A stretch of DNA of 64,000 nt. It comes from Bordetella genomosp. 9. GTDB taxonomy: Bacteria; Pseudomonadota; Gammaproteobacteria; Burkholderiales; Burkholderiaceae_B. The notes below the pieces were generated by a model. It made no database searches. It saw nothing but the letters and a program-made list of their open reading frames with translations, and had not been told where the DNA came from. The stretch lies in contig NZ_NEVJ01000003.1 in assembly GCF_002261425.1 (NCBI RefSeq), positions 806,001-870,000 on the forward strand, given 5' to 3'. The position numbers and the translations under genes are program-made. Below are positions 27,496 through 36,379 of this stretch, in pieces; position 1 is the stretch's first letter, and every line of letters begins with the position of its first letter.

Positions 27496-28272
27496 TTACT
27501 TATCGACGAAAGCGCGTTCCACCACGTAGTCGCCCGGCTGGCCCACGCCCGGCGACACGGTGAAGCCGCGCTTGTCCAGCATGGCGCTGATGTCGGCCAG
27601 CATATGCGGGCTGCCGCAGATCATGGCGCGGTCGTTGTCGGGATGCAGCGGCGTCAAGCCGATGTCCTCGAACAGCTTGCCGCTTTCCACCAGTTCCGTG
27701 ATACGGCCCTGGTTGCGGAAAGGCTCGCGGGTGACCGTCGGGTAGTAGATCAGCTTGCCATTGACCATGTCGCCGAAGAACTCGTTGGCAGGCAGTTCGT
27801 TCTGGATGTAGTCGGCGTAGGCCAGTTCGCTCTTCCAGCGCACGCCGTGCACCAGCACGACTTTTTCGAAGCGCTCGTAGATGTCCGGATCCTTGATGAT
27901 GCTCATGAACGGCGCCAGGCCGGTTCCGGTGCCGAACAGGTACAGGTTCTTGCCCGGCTTCAGGTCGTCGACCACCAGCGTGCCGACCGGCTTGCGGCTG
28001 ACCAGGATGGTGTCGCCTTCCTTCAAGTGCTGCAGGCGCGAGGTCAAGGGGCCGTCGGGCACCTTGATGCTGAGGAATTCCAGGTTTTCCTCGTAGTTCG
28101 CGCTGGCGATGCTGTAGGCGCGCAGCAAAGGCTTGCCTTCGACTTCCAGGCCGATCATGACGAAGTGACCGTTATGGAAGCGCAACGCCGCGTCGCGGGT
28201 GGTCTTGAAGGAAAACAGGGTGTCGTTCCAGTGGTGCACGCTCAGGACGCGCTCGGTGTTGAAGGCTGCCAT
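27496..28272 (-). CDS. fpr: Ferredoxin/flavodoxin-NADP+ reductase
   Basis: A 258-residue plant-type FAD flavoprotein that exchanges electrons between NADPH and ferredoxin or flavodoxin, supplying Fe-S repair and oxidative-stress functions. FAD site: LLRAYSIASANYEENLEF; NADP site: NLYLFGTGTGLAPFMSII and RAMICGSPHMLADI; the C-terminal segment ends VVERAFVDK as in the bacterial subclass I/II Fpr with a short tail. Start ATG at 28272; the ribosome site is weak. Monocistronic. In pseudomonads fpr is induced by oxidative-stress LysR regulators, which may apply here but no such gene is adjacent. Confidence 0.95.
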   Translation of the reverse strand: MAAFNTERVLSVHHWNDTLFSFKTTRDAALRFHNGHFVMIGLEVEGKPLLRAYSIASANYEENLEFLSIKVPDGPLTSRLQHLKEGDTILVSRKPVGTLVVDDLKPGKNLYLFGTGTGLAPFMSIIKDPDIYERFEKVVLVHGVRWKSELAYADYIQNELPANEFFGDMVNGKLIYYPTVTREPFRNQGRITELVESGKLFEDIGLTPLHPDNDRAMICGSPHMLADISAMLDKRGFTVSPGVGQPGDYVVERAFVDK

Positions 28273-28390
28273 AGGTGTTCGAAGATGACACGCGGCAGCG
28301 TCAAGGGCGCGCGGCCGCCGGACGGAAGAAAAAGGATCCGTCCAACAAGTGAGGGATAACCCGATTTTACCTGTTTCTGATGATAAAGGT

Positions 28391-28402
28391 TCTCAACTGA
28401 GA
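28391..28402. promoter_or_regulatory. Short palindrome upstream of fpr
   Basis: TCTCAACTGAGA has five-base arms TCTCA / TGAGA around AC, about 120 bases before the fpr start in a 224-base AT-richer interval. Candidate operator, weak. Confidence 0.3.
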
Positions 28403-28496
28403 CAATTCCAACCCTTATATCGAGACAGATTCGTTGTAAGCAAATAACCGTTCCTACGGTTTCGCCTGATTTTTATAACCGGATGCCCCAGCCGCC

Positions 28497-29486
28497 CTAC
28501 TCCGGCTTGATGTCGCCGCGCTGCACCACGTCCGTCCATTTGGCGATATCGGCGGCGATGCGCGTCGCGAACTCGGCCGGCGTACTGCCCACGGGCACGA
28601 AGCCCAGCGACAGCAGCCTGTCGCGCAGTTCCCCCTGCCTGGCCGACAACGAGAGGGTGCCGCCCAGCTTGTCCACGATCGCGGCAGGCACGCCCGCCGG
28701 CGCGACCAGGCCGAACAAGGGCTCCGTATCGATGCCGGGATAGCCCGCCTGCGCCATCGTCGGCACGTCGGGCAAGGCGGCCACGCGCGCCGGACTGGTG
28801 ACGGCCAGCGCGCGCAGGCGTCCGGCCTTGATGTGCTCCAGCAGGGTCGGCACCGTGGCGAAGGCGAACTGTATCTGGCCGCCCAACAGGTCGGTGAACA
28901 CCGTGCCGCCGCCGCGATACGGCACGTGGATCACCTTGATCTCCGCCTGCTGGCGCAGTTGCTCCCCCGCCAGGTGAGGCGCGCTGCCGACGCCCGCCGA
29001 GCCGAAGGACAGCGCGCCGGGCTCCGCCTTGGCCAATCCGATGAACGACGCCATGTCCGTCGCCTTGACGGAAGGATGCACGACCAGCACGAAGGGCGCG
29101 GTCGCCATCAGCGAGATGGGCGTGAAGTCCTTGGCCGTGTCGTACTGCAGGCGGCTGCCGAGCAGGCCCGGGTTGATGACGAAAGCGGTGTCGACCATGC
29201 CCAGGGTATAGCCATCCGCGGGAGCCGTCGCGACGGCCCGCGTGCCGATCACCGTGCCGCCGCCACTGCGGTTTTCCACGATGAACGACTGTCCGTACGC
29301 CTTCGCGTAGACCTCCGCCGCGAAACGGCCCAGCGTATCGGTCGCCGCGCCTGGCGGATAAGGGACGATCAGGCGCACCGGCTTGTCGGGATAGGCGCCG
29401 CCCTGCGCCCGGGCGGCCCACGGCAACGCCATGCCCGCCAACGCCCAGGCGTTGCCGCGTAGCCAATTCCTGCGCGAGATATCCAT
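28497..29486 (-). CDS. Bug-family (TTT) periplasmic solute-binding protein
   Basis: A 329-residue Bug receptor. The N-terminus MDISRRNWLRGNAWALAG carries a twin-arginine-like SRRNWL motif before a hydrophobic stretch ending WAARAQ, so export may be by Tat. The mature chain starts YPDKPVRLIVPYPPGAATD. ATG at 29486 has two purine-rich sites (GGAG and AGGA) just upstream. It lies 26 bases downstream of the enolase-superfamily gene on the same strand, so its ligand is probably that enzyme's sugar-acid or carboxylate substrate (inference). Confidence 0.92.
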   Translation of the reverse strand: MDISRRNWLRGNAWALAGMALPWAARAQGGAYPDKPVRLIVPYPPGAATDTLGRFAAEVYAKAYGQSFIVENRSGGGTVIGTRAVATAPADGYTLGMVDTAFVINPGLLGSRLQYDTAKDFTPISLMATAPFVLVVHPSVKATDMASFIGLAKAEPGALSFGSAGVGSAPHLAGEQLRQQAEIKVIHVPYRGGGTVFTDLLGGQIQFAFATVPTLLEHIKAGRLRALAVTSPARVAALPDVPTMAQAGYPGIDTEPLFGLVAPAGVPAAIVDKLGGTLSLSARQGELRDRLLSLGFVPVGSTPAEFATRIAADIAKWTDVVQRGDIKPE

Positions 29487-29512
29487 TCCTGTCTCCTGTT
29501 ATCTGTTATATG

Positions 29513-30610
29513 TCAGCCTCGATACAGCCCGGCCGCGAGATCGGCTTCCGGTTCGGCGCCCAGGCCCGGCGCGTCCGGCACGTCGACCCAACCCGCCCGG
29601 ATCGGCGCCGTCGCGCCGTAAGGGACGTGGGCGAGCTCGACATACAGCCGTTCCAGCGAGGCCTCGGTGCGCTGCGCCGCCAGCAGATGCAGGCTGGCCA
29701 GAAAGCCCGGACCGAAAAAAGCCACTTGGGGCGCGCATGCCGTCGCCCTGCCTTCGCATTGCCGCGACACGGCCCAGGCTTCGGTCAGGCCCAGCTTGAT
29801 CACGCTGGGCTGCACGTATCCGCAGCCATTGCGCTCGACCAGCCGGGATAGCTCGAACGCGCTGCTGGCGTTTTCGCCAACAGCCAGCGGCACCGGGCTG
29901 TCCGCCTGCAGTCGCGCGAGCGCGTCATGGTCTTCCGGCGGCCACAGCGGTTCCTCTATCCACAGCGGCGCCGCTGCCGCCATGCCCGCGATCGCCGCGG
30001 GCGCCTCTTCGGGCAGCCAGGCGCAGTTGGTATCGACCATCAGCGGCACGCCGGCGCCGGCGGCCCGGCGCGCGGCGTCGACCGCCGCGGCGGTACGCTC
30101 ATGCAGCTTGACCTCGGTATAGCCCGCTTCCAGCGCCTGCGTCACCACGCGGTCCAGCAGGCCGGCATCGCCGTAATACTGCAGCAGCGACGCGTAGGCG
30201 CGGACGCGCGGGCGCCGGCCGCCGCCCAGCAGCTGGTACACCGGCACGCCCGCGCGCTTGCCGCGCAGATCCCACAGCGCGATGTCCAGGCCGGCGATCG
30301 CGTGCAGCACCGGCCCCGAACGGCCCAGGTTGTGCAAGGTGCGCCGCAGCGTCGGCAGCAGGGTGCCGTCGGCGGCGTCGCGGCCCTGCGCCAGCGGCGC
30401 GATCAGGGTCTCCACTATGGCGACGATCGCGCGGGGCTCGACGCAGTAGGACTCGCCCCAACCCAGCGTGCCATCCGCGGTTTCCACCCGCACCAGCGCG
30501 CTGTCCAGCCTGTCGCGCGGCCGGCCCGCGAACAGCGGCGGCGAGGTCCAGTGATGAAACGGCAGACGCATGGGAATGCACTGCACGGAAACGATGCGGT
30601 TGGCTGCCAT
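29513..30610 (-). CDS. Mandelate racemase/muconate lactonizing (enolase) superfamily enzyme
   Basis: A 365-residue enolase-superfamily enzyme that abstracts a proton alpha to a carboxylate. The N-terminal capping domain (MAANRIVSVQCIPMRLPF, residues 1-130) precedes the TIM barrel. Metal and catalytic positions are visible: YTEVKLH (Lys-containing strand 2), LMVDTNCAW (Asp), LWIEEPLWPPED (Glu) and PLAVGENASSAFE (Glu). The KxH-like KLH and lack of a clear His/Asp dyad make the exact reaction unclear; dehydratase, racemase or cycloisomerase are all possible. ATG at 30610 has CAGG upstream; the longer open frames are rejected. First gene of an operon with a Bug receptor; divergent from a LysR gene. 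Confidence 0.88.
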   Translation of the reverse strand: MAANRIVSVQCIPMRLPFHHWTSPPLFAGRPRDRLDSALVRVETADGTLGWGESYCVEPRAIVAIVETLIAPLAQGRDAADGTLLPTLRRTLHNLGRSGPVLHAIAGLDIALWDLRGKRAGVPVYQLLGGGRRPRVRAYASLLQYYGDAGLLDRVVTQALEAGYTEVKLHERTAAAVDAARRAAGAGVPLMVDTNCAWLPEEAPAAIAGMAAAAPLWIEEPLWPPEDHDALARLQADSPVPLAVGENASSAFELSRLVERNGCGYVQPSVIKLGLTEAWAVSRQCEGRATACAPQVAFFGPGFLASLHLLAAQRTEASLERLYVELAHVPYGATAPIRAGWVDVPDAPGLGAEPEADLAAGLYRG

Positions 30611-30724
30611 CAGTGCCTGAAATCGCGCGGCGTTGTTCGGGTGTGCCAGTCTCCCAGCCGGCATATCCGTGGTCAAATAGCTGGATCGTCTGGTTTCATA
30701 TGATTTTCTTATGGTGAGTCCCGC

Positions 30725-31624
30725 ATGTTGAACCGCCGCGAACTCGCACTGCTGCGCGCGATGTACCAGCACCAGACCGTCACCGCCGCCGCGGCGTCCA
30801 TCCACATGGCGCAGCCGGCCGCCAGCGCCCTGCTGCGCGACCTTGAAACGCGCCTGGGCTTCGCGCTGTTCAGCCGTGAAAACCGCCGCCTGCAACTGAC
30901 CAGCCAGGGCCGCGCCCTGTTGCCGGAAGTGCTCAACGCACTGGCGGGCATCGAAGCCGTCGACCGGCTGGCGCGCGACATCCGCCACGGGTCCGCCACG
31001 CGCCTGGCGATCGGCGCGGTGGCCATTTCGGCGTCCAGCCTGTTCCCGGCGGCACTGGCCCGGCTGCGGCGCGGCCACCCCGACGTGGCGGTGACGATGC
31101 GCGCCGGCACCGCCCTGGAAATCGTCGACATGGCCGTGGACCATCGCATCGACCTGGGCATCATCATCGGTTCGTCGCCCGACGAAAGAGTCGATATGCA
31201 GGTGCTCAGCACGCTCAGCCTGTTCTGCGTCCTGCGTCCCGACCATCCGCTGGCGGCGCGCAAGCGATTGAGCCTGCGGGAAGCCGTACGGGACCAGGCC
31301 ATCGTGCTGGGCACCGCGCTGCCGGCCGGGCGCGCCACCGCCCGCGCGCTGGAAGCGGCCGGCCTGTCGCATATGCCCACGGTGGAAGTCATGCAATCGT
31401 CCGCCGCGTGCGCCCTGGTGGCGGCCGGCGTCGGGATCGCCATCGTCGAAAGCCTGGGCGCGATCTACGCCCAGCGGCAAGGCCTGTCCGCCATCCGCCT
31501 GATGCGCGTCGACGATCTGGCGCTGCGCCTGGTGTGGCCGCGGCACCGCGGCGTGAGCCCGCCCGCCGCGGAGCTTCGGCGCTGCCTGGTGAATGAAGCC
31601 GCCGCGCTCGGCCTGGACCGGTGA
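30725..31624 (+). CDS. LysR-family transcriptional regulator
   Basis: A 299-residue LysR protein. HTH: MLNRRELALLRAMYQHQTVTAAA with IHMAQPAASALLRDLETRLGFALF. The effector domain follows from about residue 90. ATG at 30725. It is divergent from the enolase-superfamily/Bug operon (114 bases between starts) and most likely controls it. The interval contains CATA (30697-30700) and TATG (30710-30713) nine bases apart, a possible T-N11-A type LysR site. Confidence 0.9.
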   Translation: MLNRRELALLRAMYQHQTVTAAAASIHMAQPAASALLRDLETRLGFALFSRENRRLQLTSQGRALLPEVLNALAGIEAVDRLARDIRHGSATRLAIGAVAISASSLFPAALARLRRGHPDVAVTMRAGTALEIVDMAVDHRIDLGIIIGSSPDERVDMQVLSTLSLFCVLRPDHPLAARKRLSLREAVRDQAIVLGTALPAGRATARALEAAGLSHMPTVEVMQSSAACALVAAGVGIAIVESLGAIYAQRQGLSAIRLMRVDDLALRLVWPRHRGVSPPAAELRRCLVNEAAALGLDR

Positions 31625-31649
31625 CGTCCCGCCGGCACCTTACACAAAG

Positions 31650-31678
31650 TTGAACAAATAGGGATTTCTTGCTATCTT
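31650..31678 (+). promoter_or_regulatory. Sigma-70 promoter of iron-uptake operon
   Basis: -35 TTGAAC (31650-31655), exact 17-base spacer, -10 TATCTT (31673-31678). The predicted start is near 31685, about 75 bases before the binding-protein gene, with a Fur-like box just downstream. Confidence 0.65.
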
Positions 31679-31692
31679 CCCCAGCCTCTGAC

Positions 31693-31707
31693 TGAGAATA
31701 ATTTTCG
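31693..31707. promoter_or_regulatory. Fur box candidate
   Basis: TGAGAATAATTTTCG fits the 7-1-7 Fur consensus TGATAAT-N-ATTATCA at 11 of 14 arm positions. It sits immediately after the predicted transcription start, where Fe-Fur binding would block the promoter, and precedes three Fe(III) ABC transporter genes. Confidence 0.7.
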
Positions 31708-31758
31708 TTAACAGCCTTCCGGCCCACGCGGAAGCCGGGGGCTAGTCCGGAGCTGACC

Positions 31759-32802
31759 ATGAAACTGCACCGTTCCACCTTGTCCAAGATCCTGGGCGCG
31801 CTCTGCGTTGCCGGCGCCACCTACGCCACCCCGGCCCTGGCCGCCGGAGAAGTCACCCTCTACACCACCCGCGAGCCCAAGCTGATCCAGCCGCTGCTGG
31901 ACGCATACGCCAAGGAAAGCGGCGTCAAGGTCAACACGGTCTTCGTCAAGGACGGCCTGCTCGAACGCGTCAAGGCGGAAGGCGACAAGTCGCCAGCGGA
32001 TGTCCTGATGACCGTGGACATCGGCAACCTGCTGGATCTGGTGGATGGCGGCGTCACCCAGGCCGCGCCTTCGAAGACGCTGGAATCCGTGGTGCCCGCC
32101 AACCTGCGCGGCAATGGCGGCAGCTGGTACGCGCTGTCGCTGCGCGATCGCGTGCTGTACGCGGAAAAGGACCTGCCCGTCAGCAGCTTCCATTACGAAG
32201 ACCTGGCCGATCCCAAGTGGAAGGGCAAGGTGTGCATCCGCGCCGGCCAGCACCCGTACAACACTGGCCTGATCGCGGCCATGATCGCGCATGACGGCGC
32301 CGAGGCCACGGAAAAATGGCTGCGCGGCGTCAAGGCCAACCTGGCGCGCAAGGCCGCGGGCGGCGACCGCGACGTGGCGCGCGACATCCTGGGCGGCATC
32401 TGCGACATCGGCCTCGCGAACGCCTATTACGTCGGCCACATGAAGAACGCCGAGCCCGGCACCGACGCGCGCAAGTGGGGCGACGCCATCAAGGTCGTGC
32501 GCCCGACCTTCGCCAAGGCCAAGGACGGCGGCACGCACGTGAACATCAGCGGCGCCGCCGTCGCCAAACACGCGCCGCACAAGGCCGAAGCCGTCAAGCT
32601 GCTCGAATACCTGGTGTCGGCGCCGGCCCAGGCCATGTACGCGCAGGCCAATTACGAGTACCCGGTCCGTGAAGGCGTCAAGCTGGACCCGGTGGTGGCC
32701 AGCTTCGGTCCGCTCAAGGTCGACTCCCTGTCCGTGGCGGACATCGCCAAGTACCGCAAGCAAGCGAGCGAGCTCGTCGACAAGGTGGGCTTCGATAACT
32801 GA
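31759..32802 (+). CDS. Fe(III) ABC transporter periplasmic binding protein (FbpA/FutA type)
   Basis: A 347-residue ferric-binding protein. The signal peptide ends near ALAAG; the mature start EVTLYTTREPKLIQPLLDAY is typical of FutA/FbpA. Metal-ligand tyrosines are seen in TLYTTREP and in the consecutive pair of LANAYYVGHMKN. It delivers Fe(3+) to the permease encoded next. ATG at 31759 with CGGAG upstream. The Fur-like box and sigma-70 promoter upstream indicate iron repression. The stop overlaps the permease start (TGATG). Confidence 0.93.
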   Translation: MKLHRSTLSKILGALCVAGATYATPALAAGEVTLYTTREPKLIQPLLDAYAKESGVKVNTVFVKDGLLERVKAEGDKSPADVLMTVDIGNLLDLVDGGVTQAAPSKTLESVVPANLRGNGGSWYALSLRDRVLYAEKDLPVSSFHYEDLADPKWKGKVCIRAGQHPYNTGLIAAMIAHDGAEATEKWLRGVKANLARKAAGGDRDVARDILGGICDIGLANAYYVGHMKNAEPGTDARKWGDAIKVVRPTFAKAKDGGTHVNISGAAVAKHAPHKAEAVKLLEYLVSAPAQAMYAQANYEYPVREGVKLDPVVASFGPLKVDSLSVADIAKYRKQASELVDKVGFDN

Positions 32803-34469
32803 TGGCCTGGTCATGGGGCGCGGCACTGATCGCGCTGGTGGTATGCGCCCCGCTGGCGGCGCTGGGGTGGCAGGCCTGGGGCGGCGATGCCGGCCACTGG
32901 TCGCACCTGGCGCAATACGTCCTGCCGCAAGCGGCCGCCAATACGGGGCTGCTGCTGCTGGGCGTGGGTGTGGTGACGGCGGTGCTGGGCACCGGCAGCG
33001 CCTGGCTGGTCAGCGCGTATGAATTCCGCGGGCGGCGCGTCCTGAGCTGGGCGCTGCTGCTGCCGCTGGCGGTGCCCACCTACATCGTCGCCTTCGCCTA
33101 CCTGGATCTGCTGCATCCCATCGGCCCCGTCCAGGGCGCCATTCGCGCGCTCCTGGGCTACGACAATCCGCGCCAGTTCCGCCTGCCCGAACTGCGCTCC
33201 CTGCCCGGCGCGATCTTCGTGCTGGGCTGCGCGCTGTATCCCTATGTCTACCTGACCACCCGGGCGATGTTCATGACCCAGGCGGCCAACGTCATGGAAG
33301 CCGCGCGCACCCTGGGCGCGGGCCGCTTCGCCGCGTTCTGGCGCGTCGCCCTGCCCATGGCGCGTCCGGCCATCGCGGTGGGGCTGAGCCTGGCGCTGCT
33401 GGAAACTCTCAACGACATCGGCGCGTCGGAGTTCCTGGGCGTGCAGACATTGACCGTCTCGGTCTACACCACCTGGGTCACCCGCTCCGACCTGGCCTCG
33501 GCCGCGCAGATCGCCTTGACCATGCTGCTCATCGTGGTTGCGCTGATCCTGTTGGAGCGCCATGGGCGCCGCCGCCAGCGCTATGCGGGCGCGCAGCGCA
33601 TGCGGCCGATGCAACCGGTGCGCCTGCACGGATGGCGCGCGGCCCTGGCCGCCGGCCTGGGCGCGCTGCCGGTCACGCTGGGCTTTGCCGCGCCGGCCCT
33701 GTACCTGCTGTGGGAAACGCAGAAGCGCCTGCACCTGGTCGGCGGCGTATCGCGGCAGTTGCTGGCCGCCGCCGGCAATACCGTGACGATCGCGGCGACC
33801 GCGACCGTATTGACGCTGGCCTGCGGCATCGTGGTCGCCTGGGCGGCGCGGACCGTCCGGGAAAGCGGCCGGCGCCGCCTGACGAGCATGTATGCGCGCG
33901 CGGCCGGCCTGGGCTACGCGGTGCCGGGGACGGTACTGGCCATCGGGCTGCTGACGCCCTTCAACCTGGTCGACAGCGCCTTGTCGGCCACGGTTGGCAC
34001 CAGCGGCCTGGTGTTGATGGGCTCGTCCGCCGGGCTGGTCTGCGCCTACGCGATCCGCTTCCTGGCCATCGCCTCGGGCGGACTGGAAGCCGGCCTGGCG
34101 CGCATACCGCCGTCGCTGGAACAGGCCGCCCGCCTGCTGGGCGAAACCGCCGGCGGCACGTTGCGGCGGGTGCATCTGCCGCTGCTGCGCCCGGCGATGG
34201 CGTCGGCCGCCCTGCTGGTGTTCGTCGACGCCATGAAAGAACTGCCGGCCACGCTGCTGTTGAGGCCGATGAATTTCGACACCCTGGCGACCTGGCTGTA
34301 CGCCGAGGCGGCGCGCGGCACCTACGAGGAAGGCGCGGTGGCGGCGCTGGCCATCGTCGCCGCGGGCCTGATCCCGGTCATCCTGCTGGCACGCGGCCAG
34401 GAACGGGCCCCGGCGCGCGAAGCGCGCGCGCAACGCCACGCGGCAACCGGACAAGCATCCCCACCATGA
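32802..34469 (+). CDS. Fe(III) ABC transporter fused permease (FbpB type)
   Basis: A 555-residue inner-membrane permease made of two fused halves of about six helices, as in FbpB/SfuB. Two EAA loops are visible: VMEAARTLGAGRFAAFWRVALP in the first half and LEQAARLLGETAGGTLRRVHLP in the second. Translation is coupled to the binding-protein gene by a one-base overlap. The ATPase gene starts 13 bases after its stop. Confidence 0.93.
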   Translation: MAWSWGAALIALVVCAPLAALGWQAWGGDAGHWSHLAQYVLPQAAANTGLLLLGVGVVTAVLGTGSAWLVSAYEFRGRRVLSWALLLPLAVPTYIVAFAYLDLLHPIGPVQGAIRALLGYDNPRQFRLPELRSLPGAIFVLGCALYPYVYLTTRAMFMTQAANVMEAARTLGAGRFAAFWRVALPMARPAIAVGLSLALLETLNDIGASEFLGVQTLTVSVYTTWVTRSDLASAAQIALTMLLIVVALILLERHGRRRQRYAGAQRMRPMQPVRLHGWRAALAAGLGALPVTLGFAAPALYLLWETQKRLHLVGGVSRQLLAAAGNTVTIAATATVLTLACGIVVAWAARTVRESGRRRLTSMYARAAGLGYAVPGTVLAIGLLTPFNLVDSALSATVGTSGLVLMGSSAGLVCAYAIRFLAIASGGLEAGLARIPPSLEQAARLLGETAGGTLRRVHLPLLRPAMASAALLVFVDAMKELPATLLLRPMNFDTLATWLYAEAARGTYEEGAVAALAIVAAGLIPVILLARGQERAPAREARAQRHAATGQASPP

Positions 34470-34482
34470 CGACAGACACAGC

Positions 34483-35274
34483 ATGACCGCGGCACTCGAA
34501 CTCGACCGCCTGAGCCTGGCCTACGACACCCCGCACGGCACCCGCCGGGTGGTGGACGGACTCAGCCTGGCCTTGCCTGGCGGGCATATCGGCTGCCTGC
34601 TGGGATCGTCCGGCTGCGGCAAGACGACCGTGCTGCGCGCCATCGCCGGATTCGAACCGCCGGTGGAAGGCCGCATCCTGCTGGATGGCGCCGAGCTGTC
34701 CAGCCCCACGCATTGCGTGGCGCCGGAAAAAAGGCGCGTGGGCATGATGTTCCAGGACTATGCGCTGTTTCCGCATCTGAACGTGGGCCGCAACGTCGCC
34801 TTCGGCCTGCGCCGCATGGCGCGCGCGGCGCGGGAACGGCGCGTGGCCGAGATGCTGGAACTGGTGGGCCTGGCGCAGGCCGGCGACAGCTATCCGCACG
34901 AGCTGTCGGGCGGGCAGCAGCAGCGCGTGGCGCTGGCGCGGGCCCTGGCGCCCTCGCCCGACCTGCTGCTGCTGGACGAGCCGTTTTCCAACCTGGATGC
35001 CGACGCGCGCGAACGCCTGGCTTTCGAAGTGCGCGACATCCTCAAGCAGACCGGCCACACGGCGGTCCTGGTGACCCACGACCAGGCCGAAGCCTTCGCC
35101 ATCGCGGACCGCATCGGCGTCATGAGCGAAGGGCGCGTCGCGCAATGGGACACGCCCTACAACCTGCGCCATCATCCGGCCTCGCCTTTTGTCGCGGACT
35201 TCATCCGCCGCGAGGCGCTGGCCGAACGCCGCGCCGCGGCCTACGCGCGCGGCGCGCTGCGCACGGGATCCTAG
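34483..35274 (+). CDS. Fe(III) ABC transporter ATP-binding protein (FbpC type)
   Basis: A 263-residue ATPase driving the ferric importer. Walker A LLGSSGCGKTTVLRAIAG, Q-loop MMFQDYALFPHL, signature [17 protein letters not shown], Walker B LLLLDEPFSNLDA, H-loop VTHDQAEAFAIADRI. It is shorter than FbpC of Neisseria and lacks most of the regulatory C-terminal domain. Last gene of the operon; a GC hairpin follows. Confidence 0.93.
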   Translation: MTAALELDRLSLAYDTPHGTRRVVDGLSLALPGGHIGCLLGSSGCGKTTVLRAIAGFEPPVEGRILLDGAELSSPTHCVAPEKRRVGMMFQDYALFPHLNVGRNVAFGLRRMARAARERRVAEMLELVGLAQAGDSYPHELSGGQQQRVALARALAPSPDLLLLDEPFSNLDADARERLAFEVRDILKQTGHTAVLVTHDQAEAFAIADRIGVMSEGRVAQWDTPYNLRHHPASPFVADFIRREALAERRAAAYARGALRTGS

Positions 35275-35289
35275 GCCCGCATGGGTGGG

Positions 35290-35313
35290 GCGCGGCGCGC
35301 AACGATGCCGCGC
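35290..35313. terminator. Hairpin between convergent iron and pirin genes
   Basis: GCGCGGC (35290-35296) pairs with GCCGCGC (35307-35313) across a ten-base loop, between the FbpC-type stop and the convergent pirin stop. No T run. Confidence 0.4.
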
Positions 35314-35338
35314 GCGGCTGACGACTGACGGCTGACCG

Positions 35339-36268
35339 CTAGCGGCTCCCGGGCAGCGGCGCCAATGGAGCCCAGGGCGGCGCGGGAATGAACTCGGTCG
35401 TATCTTCCGGCACGGTCTGGCCGAAGCGATCGCGCTCCCAATCCTCGCGCGCCTGGTGGATGCGGTCGCGGCGGCTGGAAACGAAGTTCCACCACAGATA
35501 ACGCGGCCCATCCAGCGGCTCGCCGCCCAGCAGCGCCACGCGCGCGGCGGTGGCGGCCTTCAGCGTCACTGCCTTGCCCGGCGCGAACACGACCAGGCGG
35601 CCCGCCTCGAAACGTTGACCGTCGATCTCGACTTCACCGCGGGCGACATAGGCCGCGCGTTCCTCGTATTCCGGGTCCAGCTGCACGCGCGCGCCGGCTT
35701 CCATGGCGACGTCGCCCAGGAACAGCGGCGATAGCGTGCGCACCGAAGAGGTCTGGCCGAACAGCGAGCCGGCGACGATCTGCGCCCGCACGCCCTCGCC
35801 TTCGGCCACCGCCTGCGCGTCGCGGTCGTAGTGCACGAAGCCGGGATCGGTTTCCTCCAGGCTGGCCGGCAAGGCGACCCAGGACTGCAGGCCCGCCAGG
35901 CGCTGGGGCTGCTGCCGGCTTTCCGGGGACGAACGTTCGGAGTGCACGATGCCGCGCCCGGCCGTCATCCAGTTCACTTCACCCGGCAGGATGGTGCGCA
36001 CATTGCCCGCGCCATCGCGATGCATGATCGCGCCTTCGTACAGGTACGTGACGGTCGCCAGGCCGATATGGGGATGCGGCCGCACGTCGATGCCGACGCC
36101 GGCCGCCAGCATGGCGGGGCCCATCTCGTCCAGGAATACGAAGGGACCGACGGTCCGGCGCTCGCGCGACGGCAAAGCCCGCCGCACCTCGAAATTGCCG
36201 ATATCGCTGGTGCGGGGAATCACCACGGTTTCGACCGATGCGGGAAACGGGGGCGTGAGCTGGGACAT
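35339..36268 (-). CDS. Pirin-family protein
   Basis: A 309-residue bicupin of the pirin family. Metal-ligand motif VRPHPHIGLATVTYLYEG (two His), with GEVNWMTAGRGIVHSER providing the remaining His and Glu-type ligands. Some bacterial pirins oxidise quercetin; others bind regulators, so the role is undefined. ATG at 36268 has GGAG upstream, inside the codons of an alternative ATG at 36280. It follows a second pirin gene on the same strand (111 bases) and both are probably controlled by the divergent LysR gene. Confidence 0.9.
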   Translation of the reverse strand: MSQLTPPFPASVETVVIPRTSDIGNFEVRRALPSRERRTVGPFVFLDEMGPAMLAAGVGIDVRPHPHIGLATVTYLYEGAIMHRDGAGNVRTILPGEVNWMTAGRGIVHSERSSPESRQQPQRLAGLQSWVALPASLEETDPGFVHYDRDAQAVAEGEGVRAQIVAGSLFGQTSSVRTLSPLFLGDVAMEAGARVQLDPEYEERAAYVARGEVEIDGQRFEAGRLVVFAPGKAVTLKAATAARVALLGGEPLDGPRYLWWNFVSSRRDRIHQAREDWERDRFGQTVPEDTTEFIPAPPWAPLAPLPGSR

Positions 36269-36379
36269 GGTTTTCTCCATCCTGGAACGATGATCACGAT
36301 ACGCCAGGTCGGCGCGCGGGTGGGGGGCGCCGCCCGCCCCGCGCAAACGCGGGACGGGCGGGACAGGCAGGGACAGGCG

